Origin: JAAYAY01 sp964563135
GTDB taxonomy: Bacteria > Planctomycetota > Planctomycetia > Pirellulales > Thermoguttaceae
NCBI GenBank assembly: GCA_964563135.1
Contig: CAZLWV010000003.1
Coordinates: 1-64,000 of the forward strand
DNA: 64,000 nt
Reading direction: 5' to 3'
In this document: piece by piece, positions 33,654 to 43,170 of the stretch
Position numbering within the stretch: the first letter of the stretch is position 1
Layout: every line of letters begins with the position of its first letter
Made by a program: the position numbers and the translations under genes
Notes under the pieces: model-generated
The model's database searches: none
Seen by the model: only the letters and a program-made list of their open reading frames with translations
Told to the model about the DNA's origin: nothing

Positions 33654-34171
33654 AACTGCCCGACAACGTTGTCATCACCAGGCTGGACGAGTTGGTGAGC
33701 TGGTGTCGGAAGAACAGCCTGTGGCCGATGCCCTTCGCCACCGCCTGCTGCGGAATCGAGCTGATGGCAACCGGAGCCAGCCGCCATGATCTGGCCCGTT
33801 TTGGCGCGGAGGTATTCCGGTTCAGCCCGAGGCAATGCGATCTGATGATCGTTGCCGGGCGGGTTGTGATGAAGATGCTGCCGGTGCTGCAGCGGATCTG
33901 GCAGCAGATGCACGAGCCTAAGTGGTGCATCTCGATGGGTGCCTGCGCGTCGACCGGCGGAGTCTTCGACACCTACAGCGTGGTGCAGGGAATCGACCGA
34001 TTCCTGCCGGTCGACATGTACGTCCCCGGTTGCCCGCCACGTCCCGAACAGTTGATCCAGGCAATCATCGACCTACAGGCGAAGATCCAGACGGAAGGGA
34101 CGATGTTCGGCAGGGAGTTTTCCAGTCCGGAACGACAGTTGCCGAAGCGGGCCCTGCGCGAATACGAATAG
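33644..34171 (+). CDS. nuoB: NADH-quinone oxidoreductase subunit B (cluster N2)
   Basis: A 175-residue peripheral subunit that carries cluster N2, which passes electrons to quinone. Ligand cysteines are the adjacent pair in FATACCGIELMATG, C in CISMGACAS and C in VPGCPPRPEQL. Length is typical. The C-terminal tail is short and charged. It overlaps nuoA; nuoC begins 133 bases downstream, an unusually long gap for this operon. Confidence 0.97.
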   Translation: MAIELPDNVVITRLDELVSWCRKNSLWPMPFATACCGIELMATGASRHDLARFGAEVFRFSPRQCDLMIVAGRVVMKMLPVLQRIWQQMHEPKWCISMGACASTGGVFDTYSVVQGIDRFLPVDMYVPGCPPRPEQLIQAIIDLQAKIQTEGTMFGREFSSPERQLPKRALREYE

Positions 34172-34304
34172 TCGAGGGTTCTCGCGGACCGCCCGAGGGA
34201 GCGGGCGACCGCCGCTGCGGCCGGAGAGGAAGTCAGACCGGGCTGGATCCGGCAGAAACAAGGGGCGCGCTGGCGCACCGGAAAAAGAGGACCGTGGGTT
34301 CACC

Positions 34305-34802
34305 ATGACGACTCAGGCAACGACGGATCGACTCGCCGCGGCATTTCCTGCCGTCGAAACGAGCGAGTTTCGCGGGCAGGTCCGTGCGGTCGTGCCGCGC
34401 GAGATGCTATTTGACGCGCTCGCGTTGCTGAAGGTGCACCTGGGTTTCGACATGTTGATCGACGTGACCTGCGTCGACTATCTGGCTTACCGCGGTGCTC
34501 GCGGGCGGTTCGGGCTGGTCTACCTGTTGCTCAACTCGGAGTCCGGCGAGCGTCTGACCGTGCGGACCTTCGTGGACGATACGGAGCCGGCGGTTCCTTC
34601 GGTCGTGCCGCTCTGGGAAGGTGCGAACTGGCTGGAACGCGAGGTCTGGGATCTGTTCGGGATCCGGTTCGAAGGCCATCCCGACCTCAGGCGGATCGTG
34701 CTGCCGGAGGAGTTCACAGCTCACCCGTTGCGAAAGGATTATCCGCTGCAGGGGCGCGGTGAGCGTCACAATCTTCCCGTGATCACGCGAATCGAGGGCT
34801 GA
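34305..34802 (+). CDS. nuoC: NADH-quinone oxidoreductase subunit C
   Basis: A 165-residue peripheral subunit that packs against NuoD near the quinone site. The signature VPLWEGANWLEREVWDLFGIRFEGHPDLRRI is followed by LRKDYPLQGRGE. nuoC and nuoD are separate genes here, unlike the fused nuoCD of enterobacteria. The N-terminal part (residues 1-60) is only weakly conserved, as is usual. nuoD starts 12 bases after its stop. Confidence 0.95.
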   Translation: MTTQATTDRLAAAFPAVETSEFRGQVRAVVPREMLFDALALLKVHLGFDMLIDVTCVDYLAYRGARGRFGLVYLLLNSESGERLTVRTFVDDTEPAVPSVVPLWEGANWLEREVWDLFGIRFEGHPDLRRIVLPEEFTAHPLRKDYPLQGRGERHNLPVITRIEG

Positions 34803-34814
34803 CAGGTAAGCACT

Positions 34815-36041
34815 ATGCCGCTCCAGCGAGTTCTCCCACCCGGCAACCTGGCGCACGATGAGCCGCAGGAATATCTGTGGACCATGAATTTCGGTCCCCA
34901 GCACCCGGCGACGCACACCACGCTGCGCCTGGTGCTCAAGTTGGACGGCGAGCGGGTGATCGACGCCATGCCCGATATCGGGTATCTCCACTCGGGGTTC
35001 GAGAAACTAGGCGAGGAACTCGACTACAACCAGTACGTCACGGTCACCGACAGGATGAACTATGTTTCTCCCATGGCCAACAACGTGGCCTGGCACATGG
35101 CGGTTGAGAAGCTGATGGGAATCGAGGTGCCGGTGCGGTGCCAGTACCTGCGGGTCATCGTGGCGGAACTCTCCCGGATCTCCGATCACCTCCTCTGCAA
35201 CGGAGCAGTCGGACTGGATACCGGTGCCTTCACCTACTTTCTCTACGCCTTCAATCCGCGGGAGAGGATCTACGACATCTTTGAGGCCCTGTGCGGCGCC
35301 CGATTCACCAACAGCTACACCCGCGTCGGCGGGCTCATGCGGAATGCCTCGTCGAAGGCGATCGAGATGATTCGCGAGGTGATCCGCGAACTGCCGCGGG
35401 CCCTGGACGACATGGAGCGACTGCTGAACCGCAACAAGATCTTCGTCGACCGCACCAAGGGAGTGGGAGTGCTCACCAGGGCGGAGGCGATCAACCGCAG
35501 TGCCACCGGCCCGATCGCCAGGGCCAGCGGGGTCACTCGCGACCTGCGGAAGGATGAGCCGTACCTGTGCTACAGGGACTTCGACTTCCAGACCTGCTGC
35601 GCCCAGGCGGGCGACTGCTATGCCCGTTACCTGGTGCGCATGGCGGAGATGCGCGAGAGCCTCAAGATCGTGGAGCAGGCGATCGAGAATCTGCCGTCGG
35701 GTCCGGTCAACGTCGGCATGCACGAGAGGGCGATTCTGCCGGCCAAAGCAATGGTGTATTCGACCATCGAAGGGCTGATCACCCATTTCGAATTGACCAT
35801 GAGCAACCGCGGATTCGAGGTGCCGTGCGAAGAGCTGTACTGCGCCACGGAATCGCCCAACGGGGAACTGGGCTTCTATCTGGTTGGCGACGGCTCGAAT
35901 CGCGCATACCGGGCGCGTTGCAGACCCCCCTCGTTCATTCACTTCGCGTTGTTTCCCCACCTGATCCGGGGCCATTCCCTGAGCGACGTGGTCGCAGTGC
36001 TGGGCAGCCTGAACATCATTGCGGCCGAGTTGGACCGATAG
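34815..36041 (+). CDS. nuoD: NADH-quinone oxidoreductase subunit D
   Basis: A 408-residue subunit forming most of the quinone-binding cavity with NuoB. Landmarks are NFGPQHPATHTTLRLVLKLDGE, IGYLHSGFEKLGE, NYVSPMANNVAW and the C-terminal RPPSFIHFALFPHLIRGHSLSDVVAVLGSLNII. Length is normal and the frame is clean. It is followed by nuoE after 25 bases. Confidence 0.97.
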   Translation: MPLQRVLPPGNLAHDEPQEYLWTMNFGPQHPATHTTLRLVLKLDGERVIDAMPDIGYLHSGFEKLGEELDYNQYVTVTDRMNYVSPMANNVAWHMAVEKLMGIEVPVRCQYLRVIVAELSRISDHLLCNGAVGLDTGAFTYFLYAFNPRERIYDIFEALCGARFTNSYTRVGGLMRNASSKAIEMIREVIRELPRALDDMERLLNRNKIFVDRTKGVGVLTRAEAINRSATGPIARASGVTRDLRKDEPYLCYRDFDFQTCCAQAGDCYARYLVRMAEMRESLKIVEQAIENLPSGPVNVGMHERAILPAKAMVYSTIEGLITHFELTMSNRGFEVPCEELYCATESPNGELGFYLVGDGSNRAYRARCRPPSFIHFALFPHLIRGHSLSDVVAVLGSLNIIAAELDR

Positions 36042-36066
36042 CTTGAGCGGCAGAACACCACACACC

Positions 36067-36660
36067 ATGTTCACGGAACCACCTCTCCTCGACAACGACC
36101 TCGTCGACGCCATCCGGGTCAACTTTCCCAAGTATCCGACCCGACGGGCCGTTGTACTGCCGGCCCTGCATCTGGTGCAGGAGCGGCTGGGCCACGTGCC
36201 GGCGCAGGCCGTGGTGGAGATTGCCGGGCTCCTGGAGCTTCACCCCAGCGAGGTTCAGGATACGCTTTCTTTCTACGGATTCTTCAAACAGGGCAGCCCC
36301 CAGGGCAAGATTCGCATCTGGGTCTGCCGATCCATCAGTTGTTCGGCCCGCGGCGGCGAAGAGCTGTTGGACTACTTGTGCGGACGGCTCGGAATTCGCC
36401 CCGGGGAGACGACGGACGACGGACTGTTTTCGCTGGAGTTCGCCGAGTGCCTCGGGGCCTGCGATTTCGCTCCGGCGATGTTGGCAGGTGACGAGTTGAT
36501 TGGGGATCTCACGCCCGAGAAGATCGACGCCTATCTCGATCGGGTGCGCAGCAATCCACCTTCCGGGCAGCGCGGGGGCGGAACGGAAGAAACGCCGCAG
36601 CGAGTGTCGGAGCCGGCGGTCTCCGGAACTGCCTCGCGATTTCCGAAATCGAAGGATTGA
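36067..36660 (+). CDS. nuoE: NADH-quinone oxidoreductase subunit E
   Basis: A 197-residue subunit with a thioredoxin-like fold carrying cluster N1a. The four ligands are in the pairs CRSISC and CLGAC. The N-terminal helical part has VVLPALHLVQERLGHVP. The C-terminal about 30 residues are a Ser/Pro/Gly-rich tail beyond the usual end. The ATG at 36067 is chosen since NuoE starts shortly before the helix bundle; an earlier in-frame start overlaps nuoD. A 188-base gap precedes nuoF. Confidence 0.94.
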   Translation: MFTEPPLLDNDLVDAIRVNFPKYPTRRAVVLPALHLVQERLGHVPAQAVVEIAGLLELHPSEVQDTLSFYGFFKQGSPQGKIRIWVCRSISCSARGGEELLDYLCGRLGIRPGETTDDGLFSLEFAECLGACDFAPAMLAGDELIGDLTPEKIDAYLDRVRSNPPSGQRGGGTEETPQRVSEPAVSGTASRFPKSKD

Positions 36661-36848
36661 AGAAGGGCAGCGCTCAAGCCAATTGGAGCAGCCGATAGGA
36701 TCGGCAGGCGCGGAGAGAAGCGGACTGTTGCAGGAACGCCTTGATGGACGAAATCACGTTGACAGTCCAGCCCACCTTACCCGGCTTCGGACCGAACGTC
36801 GCGCTGCTTCAGATGATTGGATAGATACAAAAAAGAGGTTCTCAACCG

Positions 36849-38207
36849 GTGGCCGAGTTCGAACCCGTACTTCTGGCAAACGTCGGGAAAGAGAACAGCC
36901 ATACGCTTCGGGCGTATGAGGCTGCCGGCGGTTACCGCGCGCTGCGCAGCACGTTGCGGGAGCGGTCGCCCGGCGAGGTGATTTCCCTTGTTCGTGCGAG
37001 CAATCTGCGGGGACGGGGAGGAGCAGGTTTCCCCACGGGACTGAAATGGTCGTTTTTGCCGGAAGATCATCCGGGACCATTCTACCTGTGCGTGAATGCC
37101 GACGAGAGCGAGCCGGGGACGTTCTGCAATCGGGTGCTCATGGAAGAGGATCCTCACCAGGTTCTTGAAGGCACGATCCTGAGCAGTTTCGCGACCAGAG
37201 CATCGACGGCATACGTCTATCTGCGCTACGAGTATCCGAAGAGCCTCAAACGCCTTCAGACCGCCATCGACGAGTGCTACGAGGCCGGCTACCTGGGCAA
37301 GAACATTCTCGGCAGCCCGTTCTCGCTCGAGATCTTCATTCATCGCGGAGCGGCCGCCTATATTTGCGGCGAGGAGACAGGCCTGATCGAAAGCCTGGAA
37401 GGCAAGCGGGCGTGGCCTCGGATCAAACCGCCGTTCCCGGCGGTCGAAGGGCTGTTTCGCAAGCCCACTGTGGTCAACAACGTGGAGACGATGGCCTGCG
37501 TCGTCCAGATCCTCAACCGCGGGGTCGAATGGTTCAAGTCGATTGGAACTCCCGCCGATCCGGCCAATCCCCGCGACCCGGGAAGTTACGGCCCGAAGCT
37601 CTATCAGGTCAGCGGCCATATCAACCACCCCGGAGTGTACGAAGCCCCCCTGGGTCTGCCGTGCCGCGAACTGATCGATCGTTTTGGCGGTGGCGTATGG
37701 AAAGGGCGCAAGGCCAAAGCCGTGGTACCGGGAGGATTGAGCACAGGCCTGCTCAGCGGCGACCAACTCGATACGCCTCTGGATTTCGACGGCCCATCGC
37801 GCGCGGGCTGCCTGGGGCTGGGCACGGCGGGCGCAATTGTGCTTGACGAGACGTACCCGATCATCGAGTTCCTTTACAACAGTTGCCGGTTCTTCGCCCA
37901 CGAAAGCTGTGGCCAATGCACCCCTTGCCGGGAAGGGACCCACTGGGCGCTGTCGATGGTCGAACGGATTCGGGCCGGACGCGGGCGCCTCAAGGACCTG
38001 GAGTTGCTCGCGGAGATCGGCGACTCGATCGGGATCATTCCCGGCACAACCATCTGCGGTTTGGCCGACGGTGCTGCCTGGCCGATCAAGACGGCGATGG
38101 CAAAATTCCGCGGCGAGTTGGAGAGCTACGTACAACAGACCAATCCCACAGGATATGCCGACGAGCGGCCGGTACTGGCGATGCCCGAGCCGGCCGCACC
38201 TTGCTGA
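36849..38207 (+). CDS. nuoF: NADH-quinone oxidoreductase subunit F (NADH/FMN site)
   Basis: A 452-residue subunit that oxidises NADH, with FMN and cluster N3. The nucleotide motif is LRGRGGAGFPTGLKW, then NADESEPGTFCNRVLM for FMN; ESCGQCTPCREGTHW gives three of the cluster ligands, with the fourth in GTTICGLADG. The start is GTG at 36849, preceded by GAGG. The 188 bases before it have no gene. Confidence 0.96.
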   Translation: MAEFEPVLLANVGKENSHTLRAYEAAGGYRALRSTLRERSPGEVISLVRASNLRGRGGAGFPTGLKWSFLPEDHPGPFYLCVNADESEPGTFCNRVLMEEDPHQVLEGTILSSFATRASTAYVYLRYEYPKSLKRLQTAIDECYEAGYLGKNILGSPFSLEIFIHRGAAAYICGEETGLIESLEGKRAWPRIKPPFPAVEGLFRKPTVVNNVETMACVVQILNRGVEWFKSIGTPADPANPRDPGSYGPKLYQVSGHINHPGVYEAPLGLPCRELIDRFGGGVWKGRKAKAVVPGGLSTGLLSGDQLDTPLDFDGPSRAGCLGLGTAGAIVLDETYPIIEFLYNSCRFFAHESCGQCTPCREGTHWALSMVERIRAGRGRLKDLELLAEIGDSIGIIPGTTICGLADGAAWPIKTAMAKFRGELESYVQQTNPTGYADERPVLAMPEPAAPC

Positions 38208-38343
38208 GCCCCGCATTGGCGGGGAAACGACCGCGACTGGCAGGAGCCCGCCCTCCGAGAAAACAGCTCGCCGAAGTGGTCCACAATCAGCAACCGAACC
38301 CATAAACACGAGGCTGCTCCAGGACTTCTGGATTACTGTACCA

Positions 38344-39951
38344 ATGGCCATGATCACGGTAGACGGAATCAAGATCACGATCGGAAACGACGAACGGATC
38401 AACGCCATCGAGGCGGCCGCTCGGGTGGGCGTCGAGATTCCGCACTACTGCTGGCATCCGGGCCTGTCGGTCGTCGGAAGCTGCCGCATGTGCCTGGTGG
38501 AGGTCGGCACGTGCGATGCCTCGGGCAAGGTCAGCATGGGCCCCAAGCTCGTCCCGGCGTGCAATACGCAGGTCCGCGACGGCACGGTGATCGTGACCCA
38601 GACCGAGAAGGTCCAGAACGCCCGGGCGATGGTCGAAGAGGGGCTGCTGCTCGATCATCCGGTGGATTGTCCCATCTGCGACAAGGCCGGGGAGTGCCGG
38701 CTACAGGACTACTACTTCCGGTACGGGCAGGCGGAGGGCCGCCGGGCCGACATCCGGCCGTTTGCCAGTCGCCGCCGCGACCTGGGGGACGTCACGTTCT
38801 TCGTCGACCGGTGTATCATGTGCACCCGTTGCGTGCGATTCACCCGCGAGATTTCCGGAACGAGCGAACTGATGGTCTGCAATCGGGGGACGCACGAGGA
38901 AATCGGTGTGTTCGAAGGCTTTCCGCTCAACAACAAGTTGTCCGGCAACGTGGTCGATCTCTGCCCCGTCGGGGCCCTGGGCGACAAGGACTTTCTCTAC
39001 AGGCAGCGAGTGTGGTTCATGCAGCGCCACGGGGGCGTCTGCACCCGCTGCGCCACGGGATGCTCGATCTGGGTGGAGGAGACTCACGATCGAATCCAGC
39101 GAATCAGGCCGCGCGAGAACCCGGAAGTCAATCGCTGGTGGATCTGCAACGACGGGCGTTACGACTATCCCCATGTCCACAATCCGGACCGCCTGCTCGG
39201 TGCCCGTCAACGACACCAAGGCCGGACCGAAGAGCTCGATTTCACCGGCCTGGCGACCCGGATCCGCGAAGTCCTGAAACAGGCGGGCGGACGGCTGGGG
39301 GCCGTGCTTTCGCCGTTTCTCACGGTGGAAGAGGCCTACCTGCTGGCAACCGCAATTCGTGGACTCGACGCCCAAGCCCTGCTCGCGATCGGCCCCGTTC
39401 CGATCGTGGGCGAGGACGAGCGATTTCCGGGCTCGTTCACGATCGCCGCCGAAAAATGTCCCAACCGCCGGGGAGTGGAGGCAATCCTGGCCCACTTCAC
39501 CGGGGGTGTGGCGACCTTCGACGAGTTCGCGGCCGAGGTGGCGGCAGGCCGCATCGCCGGGGCATGGATCTCCGGCGGCTATCGAGACCCCTGGATCGCC
39601 CCGGCAACCGCGGAAAGGTTCTCAGAACTCAAGGTACTTGTCGTCCAGGACCTGTTCCCGTCGCCGCTTTCGCAGCAAGCCACCTTTGAGCTTGGCGGGG
39701 CGGCCTTCCCGGAACGAGACGGCTCCTACGTGAATCGCCAACACCGTCTCCAGTCGGTTTCCTGGGCGATACGCCCGCCCACCGGAACTCGGACCGAGGG
39801 GAGCATCCTCTGGGAGCTCTCGGGGCGAGAAGGCCTTTTCGTGGCGCCGGCGGTGCTGCAGGAACTCGCCCGGAAGATACCCGCCTTCAGTGCCGCTGCG
39901 GGCGAGATCCCCGACATTGGAATCGATTTGAGACTTAACCAACTCGCCTGA
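38344..39951 (+). CDS. nuoG: NADH-quinone oxidoreductase subunit G (short form)
   Basis: A 535-residue Fe-S subunit. The N-terminal 2Fe-2S ligands are in CWHPGLSVVGSCRMCLVE and ACNTQ; HPVDCPICDKAGEC supplies the His/Cys cluster; DRCIMCTRC and DLCPVGAL follow, then CTRCATGC begins the molybdopterin-oxidoreductase-like part. It is well below the 680-900 residues of many NuoG proteins; the C-terminal molybdopterin-like domain is shortened. Two ATGs (38344, 38350) are possible starts. Confidence 0.93.
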   Translation: MAMITVDGIKITIGNDERINAIEAAARVGVEIPHYCWHPGLSVVGSCRMCLVEVGTCDASGKVSMGPKLVPACNTQVRDGTVIVTQTEKVQNARAMVEEGLLLDHPVDCPICDKAGECRLQDYYFRYGQAEGRRADIRPFASRRRDLGDVTFFVDRCIMCTRCVRFTREISGTSELMVCNRGTHEEIGVFEGFPLNNKLSGNVVDLCPVGALGDKDFLYRQRVWFMQRHGGVCTRCATGCSIWVEETHDRIQRIRPRENPEVNRWWICNDGRYDYPHVHNPDRLLGARQRHQGRTEELDFTGLATRIREVLKQAGGRLGAVLSPFLTVEEAYLLATAIRGLDAQALLAIGPVPIVGEDERFPGSFTIAAEKCPNRRGVEAILAHFTGGVATFDEFAAEVAAGRIAGAWISGGYRDPWIAPATAERFSELKVLVVQDLFPSPLSQQATFELGGAAFPERDGSYVNRQHRLQSVSWAIRPPTGTRTEGSILWELSGREGLFVAPAVLQELARKIPAFSAAAGEIPDIGIDLRLNQLA

Positions 39952-39973
39952 GCCCCCCAGTCCGGTCCCTCCC

Positions 39974-41197
39974 ATGTCGTACCTGGTAGAACCTCTGATC
40001 AAGATCGCTGTCATGCTCGCTGTCTTGATGACCGCCGCCGCCTACTTGGTGCTGCTCGAGCGCCGGGTGGCCGCGTGGGTCCAGGACCGGATGGGACCCA
40101 ACCGTGTCGGCATTCCACTGACCGAGATCCGTGTTTTCGGCCTCGGCCAGCCTCTTGCCGACGGGGTCAAGTTCCTCTTCAAGGAGGAGTTCATTCCGGG
40201 TCACGTGAACCGGTTGCTGTATGTTCTGGCGCCGGTCGCCATGTTTGTGGCGGCCATCGTGCTCTTTGCCGCGGTGCCCTTCGGATCGGTGGATTTGGGC
40301 ATCGAAGGATGGCAACCGATTGCCCTGGTCCTGATGCCGGGACTCGACGTTGGCGTCGTCTTCATCTTCGCCGTCAGCAGCATCGCCGTGTATGGCGTGT
40401 TGCTCGGGAGCTGGGCCAGCAACAACAAGTATGCCTTCTTCGGAGGCCTGCGGAGTGCCGCCCAACTGATTTCCTACGAGATTCCGTTGGGGCTGGGCAT
40501 TCTGGGCGTCGTGCTGGCAAGCGGTTCCCTGCGGCTGGACGCCATCGTCCAATCTCAGGCTGAGACGGGCGTGTGGAATGTCTTCACCCAACCCCTGGGC
40601 TTCCTCGTATTCCTCGTGGGTGCCTTCGCCGAAGCGGCACGGCTCCCCTTCGACCTGGCGGAAACCGAACAGGAACTCATCGGCGGCTACCACACGGAGT
40701 ATTCGGGCGTCAAGCTGCTGATGTTTCTCGTCGCGGAATACCTGCACATGGTTGCCGCGGCGTTGTTGATCGTGCTCTTGTTCTTCGGCGGCTGGCACTT
40801 CTGGGGATTGACCGGCGGCCTGCCGGTGTCAGGCATTGGCGGGGCACTCTTGCGGATGGTCGTGCTGACGGCCAAGTTCATGCTCGTCATCCTGCTGTTT
40901 ATGCTCGCTCGCTGGAGCTGGCCGCGGTTCCGCTTCGATCAGCTCATGAACCTGGCCTGGAAGGTGATGCTCCCACTCGGTCTGGTCAACCTTGCGGCCG
41001 TGGCCGCCTGGATCGAGTACGGTCGACCCTTCTTCACCGGCAGGGGTGAGTGGCTCGCCATGGCGATTGCCGGCTGGACGCTGCTGCTGGCGGCCTGGGC
41101 CGCAGCGGCGATCCTCGCGCCCTCCGTGCCCGACAACCGGCCGCGGCTGGGGCCGGTGGCCGCGGACCTGCAGCCGAAGGAGCACCCCGCGTCATGA
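39974..41197 (+). CDS. nuoH: NADH-quinone oxidoreductase subunit H
   Basis: A 407-residue membrane subunit with about eight helices that links the quinone cavity to the proton-pumping arm. Landmarks are LLERRVAAWVQDRMGPNRVG, LADGVKFLFKEEFIP, YEIPLGLGI and the loop FAEAARLPFDLAETEQELIGGYHTEYSG. Length is near the usual 330-430. Its stop overlaps the nuoI start (ATGA), so translation is coupled. Confidence 0.96.
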   Translation: MSYLVEPLIKIAVMLAVLMTAAAYLVLLERRVAAWVQDRMGPNRVGIPLTEIRVFGLGQPLADGVKFLFKEEFIPGHVNRLLYVLAPVAMFVAAIVLFAAVPFGSVDLGIEGWQPIALVLMPGLDVGVVFIFAVSSIAVYGVLLGSWASNNKYAFFGGLRSAAQLISYEIPLGLGILGVVLASGSLRLDAIVQSQAETGVWNVFTQPLGFLVFLVGAFAEAARLPFDLAETEQELIGGYHTEYSGVKLLMFLVAEYLHMVAAALLIVLLFFGGWHFWGLTGGLPVSGIGGALLRMVVLTAKFMLVILLFMLARWSWPRFRFDQLMNLAWKVMLPLGLVNLAAVAAWIEYGRPFFTGRGEWLAMAIAGWTLLLAAWAAAAILAPSVPDNRPRLGPVAADLQPKEHPAS

Positions 41198-41739
41198 AAC
41201 CGGACGACAAGCGGATTTCCTGGATCGAAGAACCGCAGCTTGGACTGGCGGGCAAATCGTATCTGCCACTGCTGGTCGGCGGTGTCACCACGACCCTGAA
41301 GCACCTGGTTGGGCCTAAGACGACCGTCCAGTCACCCGAAGAGCGCCACCAAATGGCCGATCCACTCGGCTATCGGGGCGTCCACCGCCTGAATCGCGAC
41401 GAGCAGGGGCGAGTCAGGTGCGTGGCCTGCTTTCTCTGCTCGACGGCGTGTCCGGCCCACTGCATCGATATCGTCGCGGCCGAGAGTCCCTGGCCCGACC
41501 GGGAGAAGTACCCGCAGAGCTTCTCAATCGACGAGCTTCGATGTATCTTCTGCGGAATGTGCGAGGAAGCCTGCCCTGTTGACGCGATCGAGCTGACCAG
41601 CCTCTATGACCTGACCGGCAAGAGTCGGGAGGAGATGGTTTTCGACAAGGAAAAGCTGCTGAGCGTCTACGACCAGACGAAGGACAGCGAACCGATGCGA
41701 TCGGTTCGGGAACGTATCGATTCGGAGAAGCCCCTGTGA
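41194..41739 (+). CDS. nuoI: NADH-quinone oxidoreductase subunit I (two 4Fe-4S clusters)
   Basis: A 181-residue ferredoxin-like subunit carrying clusters N6a and N6b: CVACFLCSTACPAHC and CIFCGMCEEACPVDA supply the eight cysteines. The N-terminal YRGVHRLNRDEQGRVRC is typical. The C-terminal extension (KLLSVYDQTKD...) is common in the family. Four-base overlaps with nuoH and with the GTG of nuoJ show tight coupling. Confidence 0.97.
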   Translation: MKPDDKRISWIEEPQLGLAGKSYLPLLVGGVTTTLKHLVGPKTTVQSPEERHQMADPLGYRGVHRLNRDEQGRVRCVACFLCSTACPAHCIDIVAAESPWPDREKYPQSFSIDELRCIFCGMCEEACPVDAIELTSLYDLTGKSREEMVFDKEKLLSVYDQTKDSEPMRSVRERIDSEKPL

Positions 41740-42494
41740 ACCAGTCGCTGCAAACGATCGTGCCGGCCATCGTGCTGGGAGCGCTGGGGATGTGGCTGCT
41801 GTTGCCGCGTCCGAGCGTTCGCGGTCGGATGGCCGGAACGATCATGGCCGTTATGGCACTGGGGTTGGTGGCCTCGCGGCTGCCGGCGCTGGCAGGGATT
41901 ACCGCACAGGGAGTCTTTTACCTGATCGCAACAGTGACGATCGTTTCCGCAGCAGCGGCAATCTCACTTCCCAACCCCATTTACTGCGCCATCTGGTTTG
42001 CCATGACCTTGCTGGGCACAGCGGGATTGTTCCTTCTCCAAGGGGCCCAGTTTCTGGCGGTGGCAACGGTCGTGGTCTACGCGGGCGCGATCCTGGTGAC
42101 CTTCCTGTTCGTGCTGATGTTGGCGGAACCTTCCGGGCGTGCGGCTTGCGATCGTCTGAGCTGGGAAGGGATGCTGTCGGCGGTGGGAGGGGTCGTGCTG
42201 ATCGGGATCCTGACCACGGCCATCGGGAGTATCATGGCCGAGGAGGCTGCCCAGTCGGATTCCCGAGCGTCCGCAGTGGCCGATCCGGCCTGCGAAGTAT
42301 TGAGTGAAGACCACGTCGCCACACTGGGGCGAGAGATGTTCGGCCCTCAGTGGATCGCGGTCCAGGCGGCGGGTGTTTTGCTGCTGGCCGCACTGGTGGG
42401 GGCCGCCGCGATCGTGACCCGGGAAAGATTCCCTGAAGGCCGCACCGCCGGCCCTGCAAACCTCACACGGAACAACCGCCCGCCGGACGCCTGA
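41736..42494 (+). CDS. nuoJ: NADH-quinone oxidoreductase subunit J
   Basis: A 252-residue membrane subunit with five predicted helices; NPIYCAIWFAMTLLGTAGLFLLQGAQFLAVATVVVY holds the family's helix 3 region, followed by YAGAILVTFLFVLMLAEPSG. It is longer than the common 170-200 residues because of a hydrophilic segment before the last helix (about residues 165-200). The start is GTG at 41736 overlapping the nuoI stop. Confidence 0.93.
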   Translation: MNQSLQTIVPAIVLGALGMWLLLPRPSVRGRMAGTIMAVMALGLVASRLPALAGITAQGVFYLIATVTIVSAAAAISLPNPIYCAIWFAMTLLGTAGLFLLQGAQFLAVATVVVYAGAILVTFLFVLMLAEPSGRAACDRLSWEGMLSAVGGVVLIGILTTAIGSIMAEEAAQSDSRASAVADPACEVLSEDHVATLGREMFGPQWIAVQAAGVLLLAALVGAAAIVTRERFPEGRTAGPANLTRNNRPPDA

Positions 42495-42551
42495 TCGCCG
42501 GCGAGGCACTGACCGCCATGCTGATCCGTTGACCTCCAGATTCGATCTCCG

Positions 42552-43001
42552 ATGAACGACGAACTGGCTCTTTTGAACAACTACCTGGTCGTCGGTGCCA
42601 TCCTCTTCGGCATCGGCGTGATCGGGTTCCTGAGCCGCCGGAACATGATCGTTATGTTCCTTGCGGCCGAGATGATGTTGCAGGGCGTGTCCGTCAGTTT
42701 CGTTGCCTGGTCGCGGTACCATAATGACTGGGGCGGGCAGATGTTCGTCGTGTTCGTGATCACGGTGGCTGCCTGCGAAGCGGCGATTGCCCTGGCTCTG
42801 ATCGTGATGCTGTTCCGGGCATCGGACAACCTGGATATCGCGATCTGGCATCATCTGCGCGAAGCGAACCAGCCCGGCTACGTGGATGAGGAGATTCCGG
42901 AACTGCCGGAAGAAACCGCGGAGGAGTGGCCCCATCTGCCGCCCGCCGGCATACGACCGGAACCGGATCGCGAAGACCTCGACTATAGGCGACTGATATG
43001 A
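42552..43001 (+). CDS. nuoK: NADH-quinone oxidoreductase subunit K with C-terminal extension
   Basis: A 149-residue membrane subunit. The first about 100 residues are a standard three-helix NuoK: VVGAILFGIGVIGFLSRRN, MIVMFLAAEMMLQGVSVSFV with its pump Glu, and VITVAACEAAIALALIVMLFR with the second Glu. The last about 45 residues (DEEIPELPEETAEEWPHLPP...) are an acidic Pro-rich tail I have not seen in ordinary NuoK. A 169-base gap leads to nuoL. Confidence 0.93.
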   Translation: MNDELALLNNYLVVGAILFGIGVIGFLSRRNMIVMFLAAEMMLQGVSVSFVAWSRYHNDWGGQMFVVFVITVAACEAAIALALIVMLFRASDNLDIAIWHHLREANQPGYVDEEIPELPEETAEEWPHLPPAGIRPEPDREDLDYRRLI

Positions 43002-43170
43002 AGAGAAAGAACTTGACAGATCCAGAACGCGTCCTGAGGGTATGGCGGTGAACAATTCGCGGTCCGACCGGCGGCTCCTGGGAGGTTCTCGGAGTCGATC
43101 GCCGGACCAGCAACGATTCGGCCGTTCCTGACCGCAGGAGTCTTCCACCGTAGTTTTGAAGCCCCTTGTT

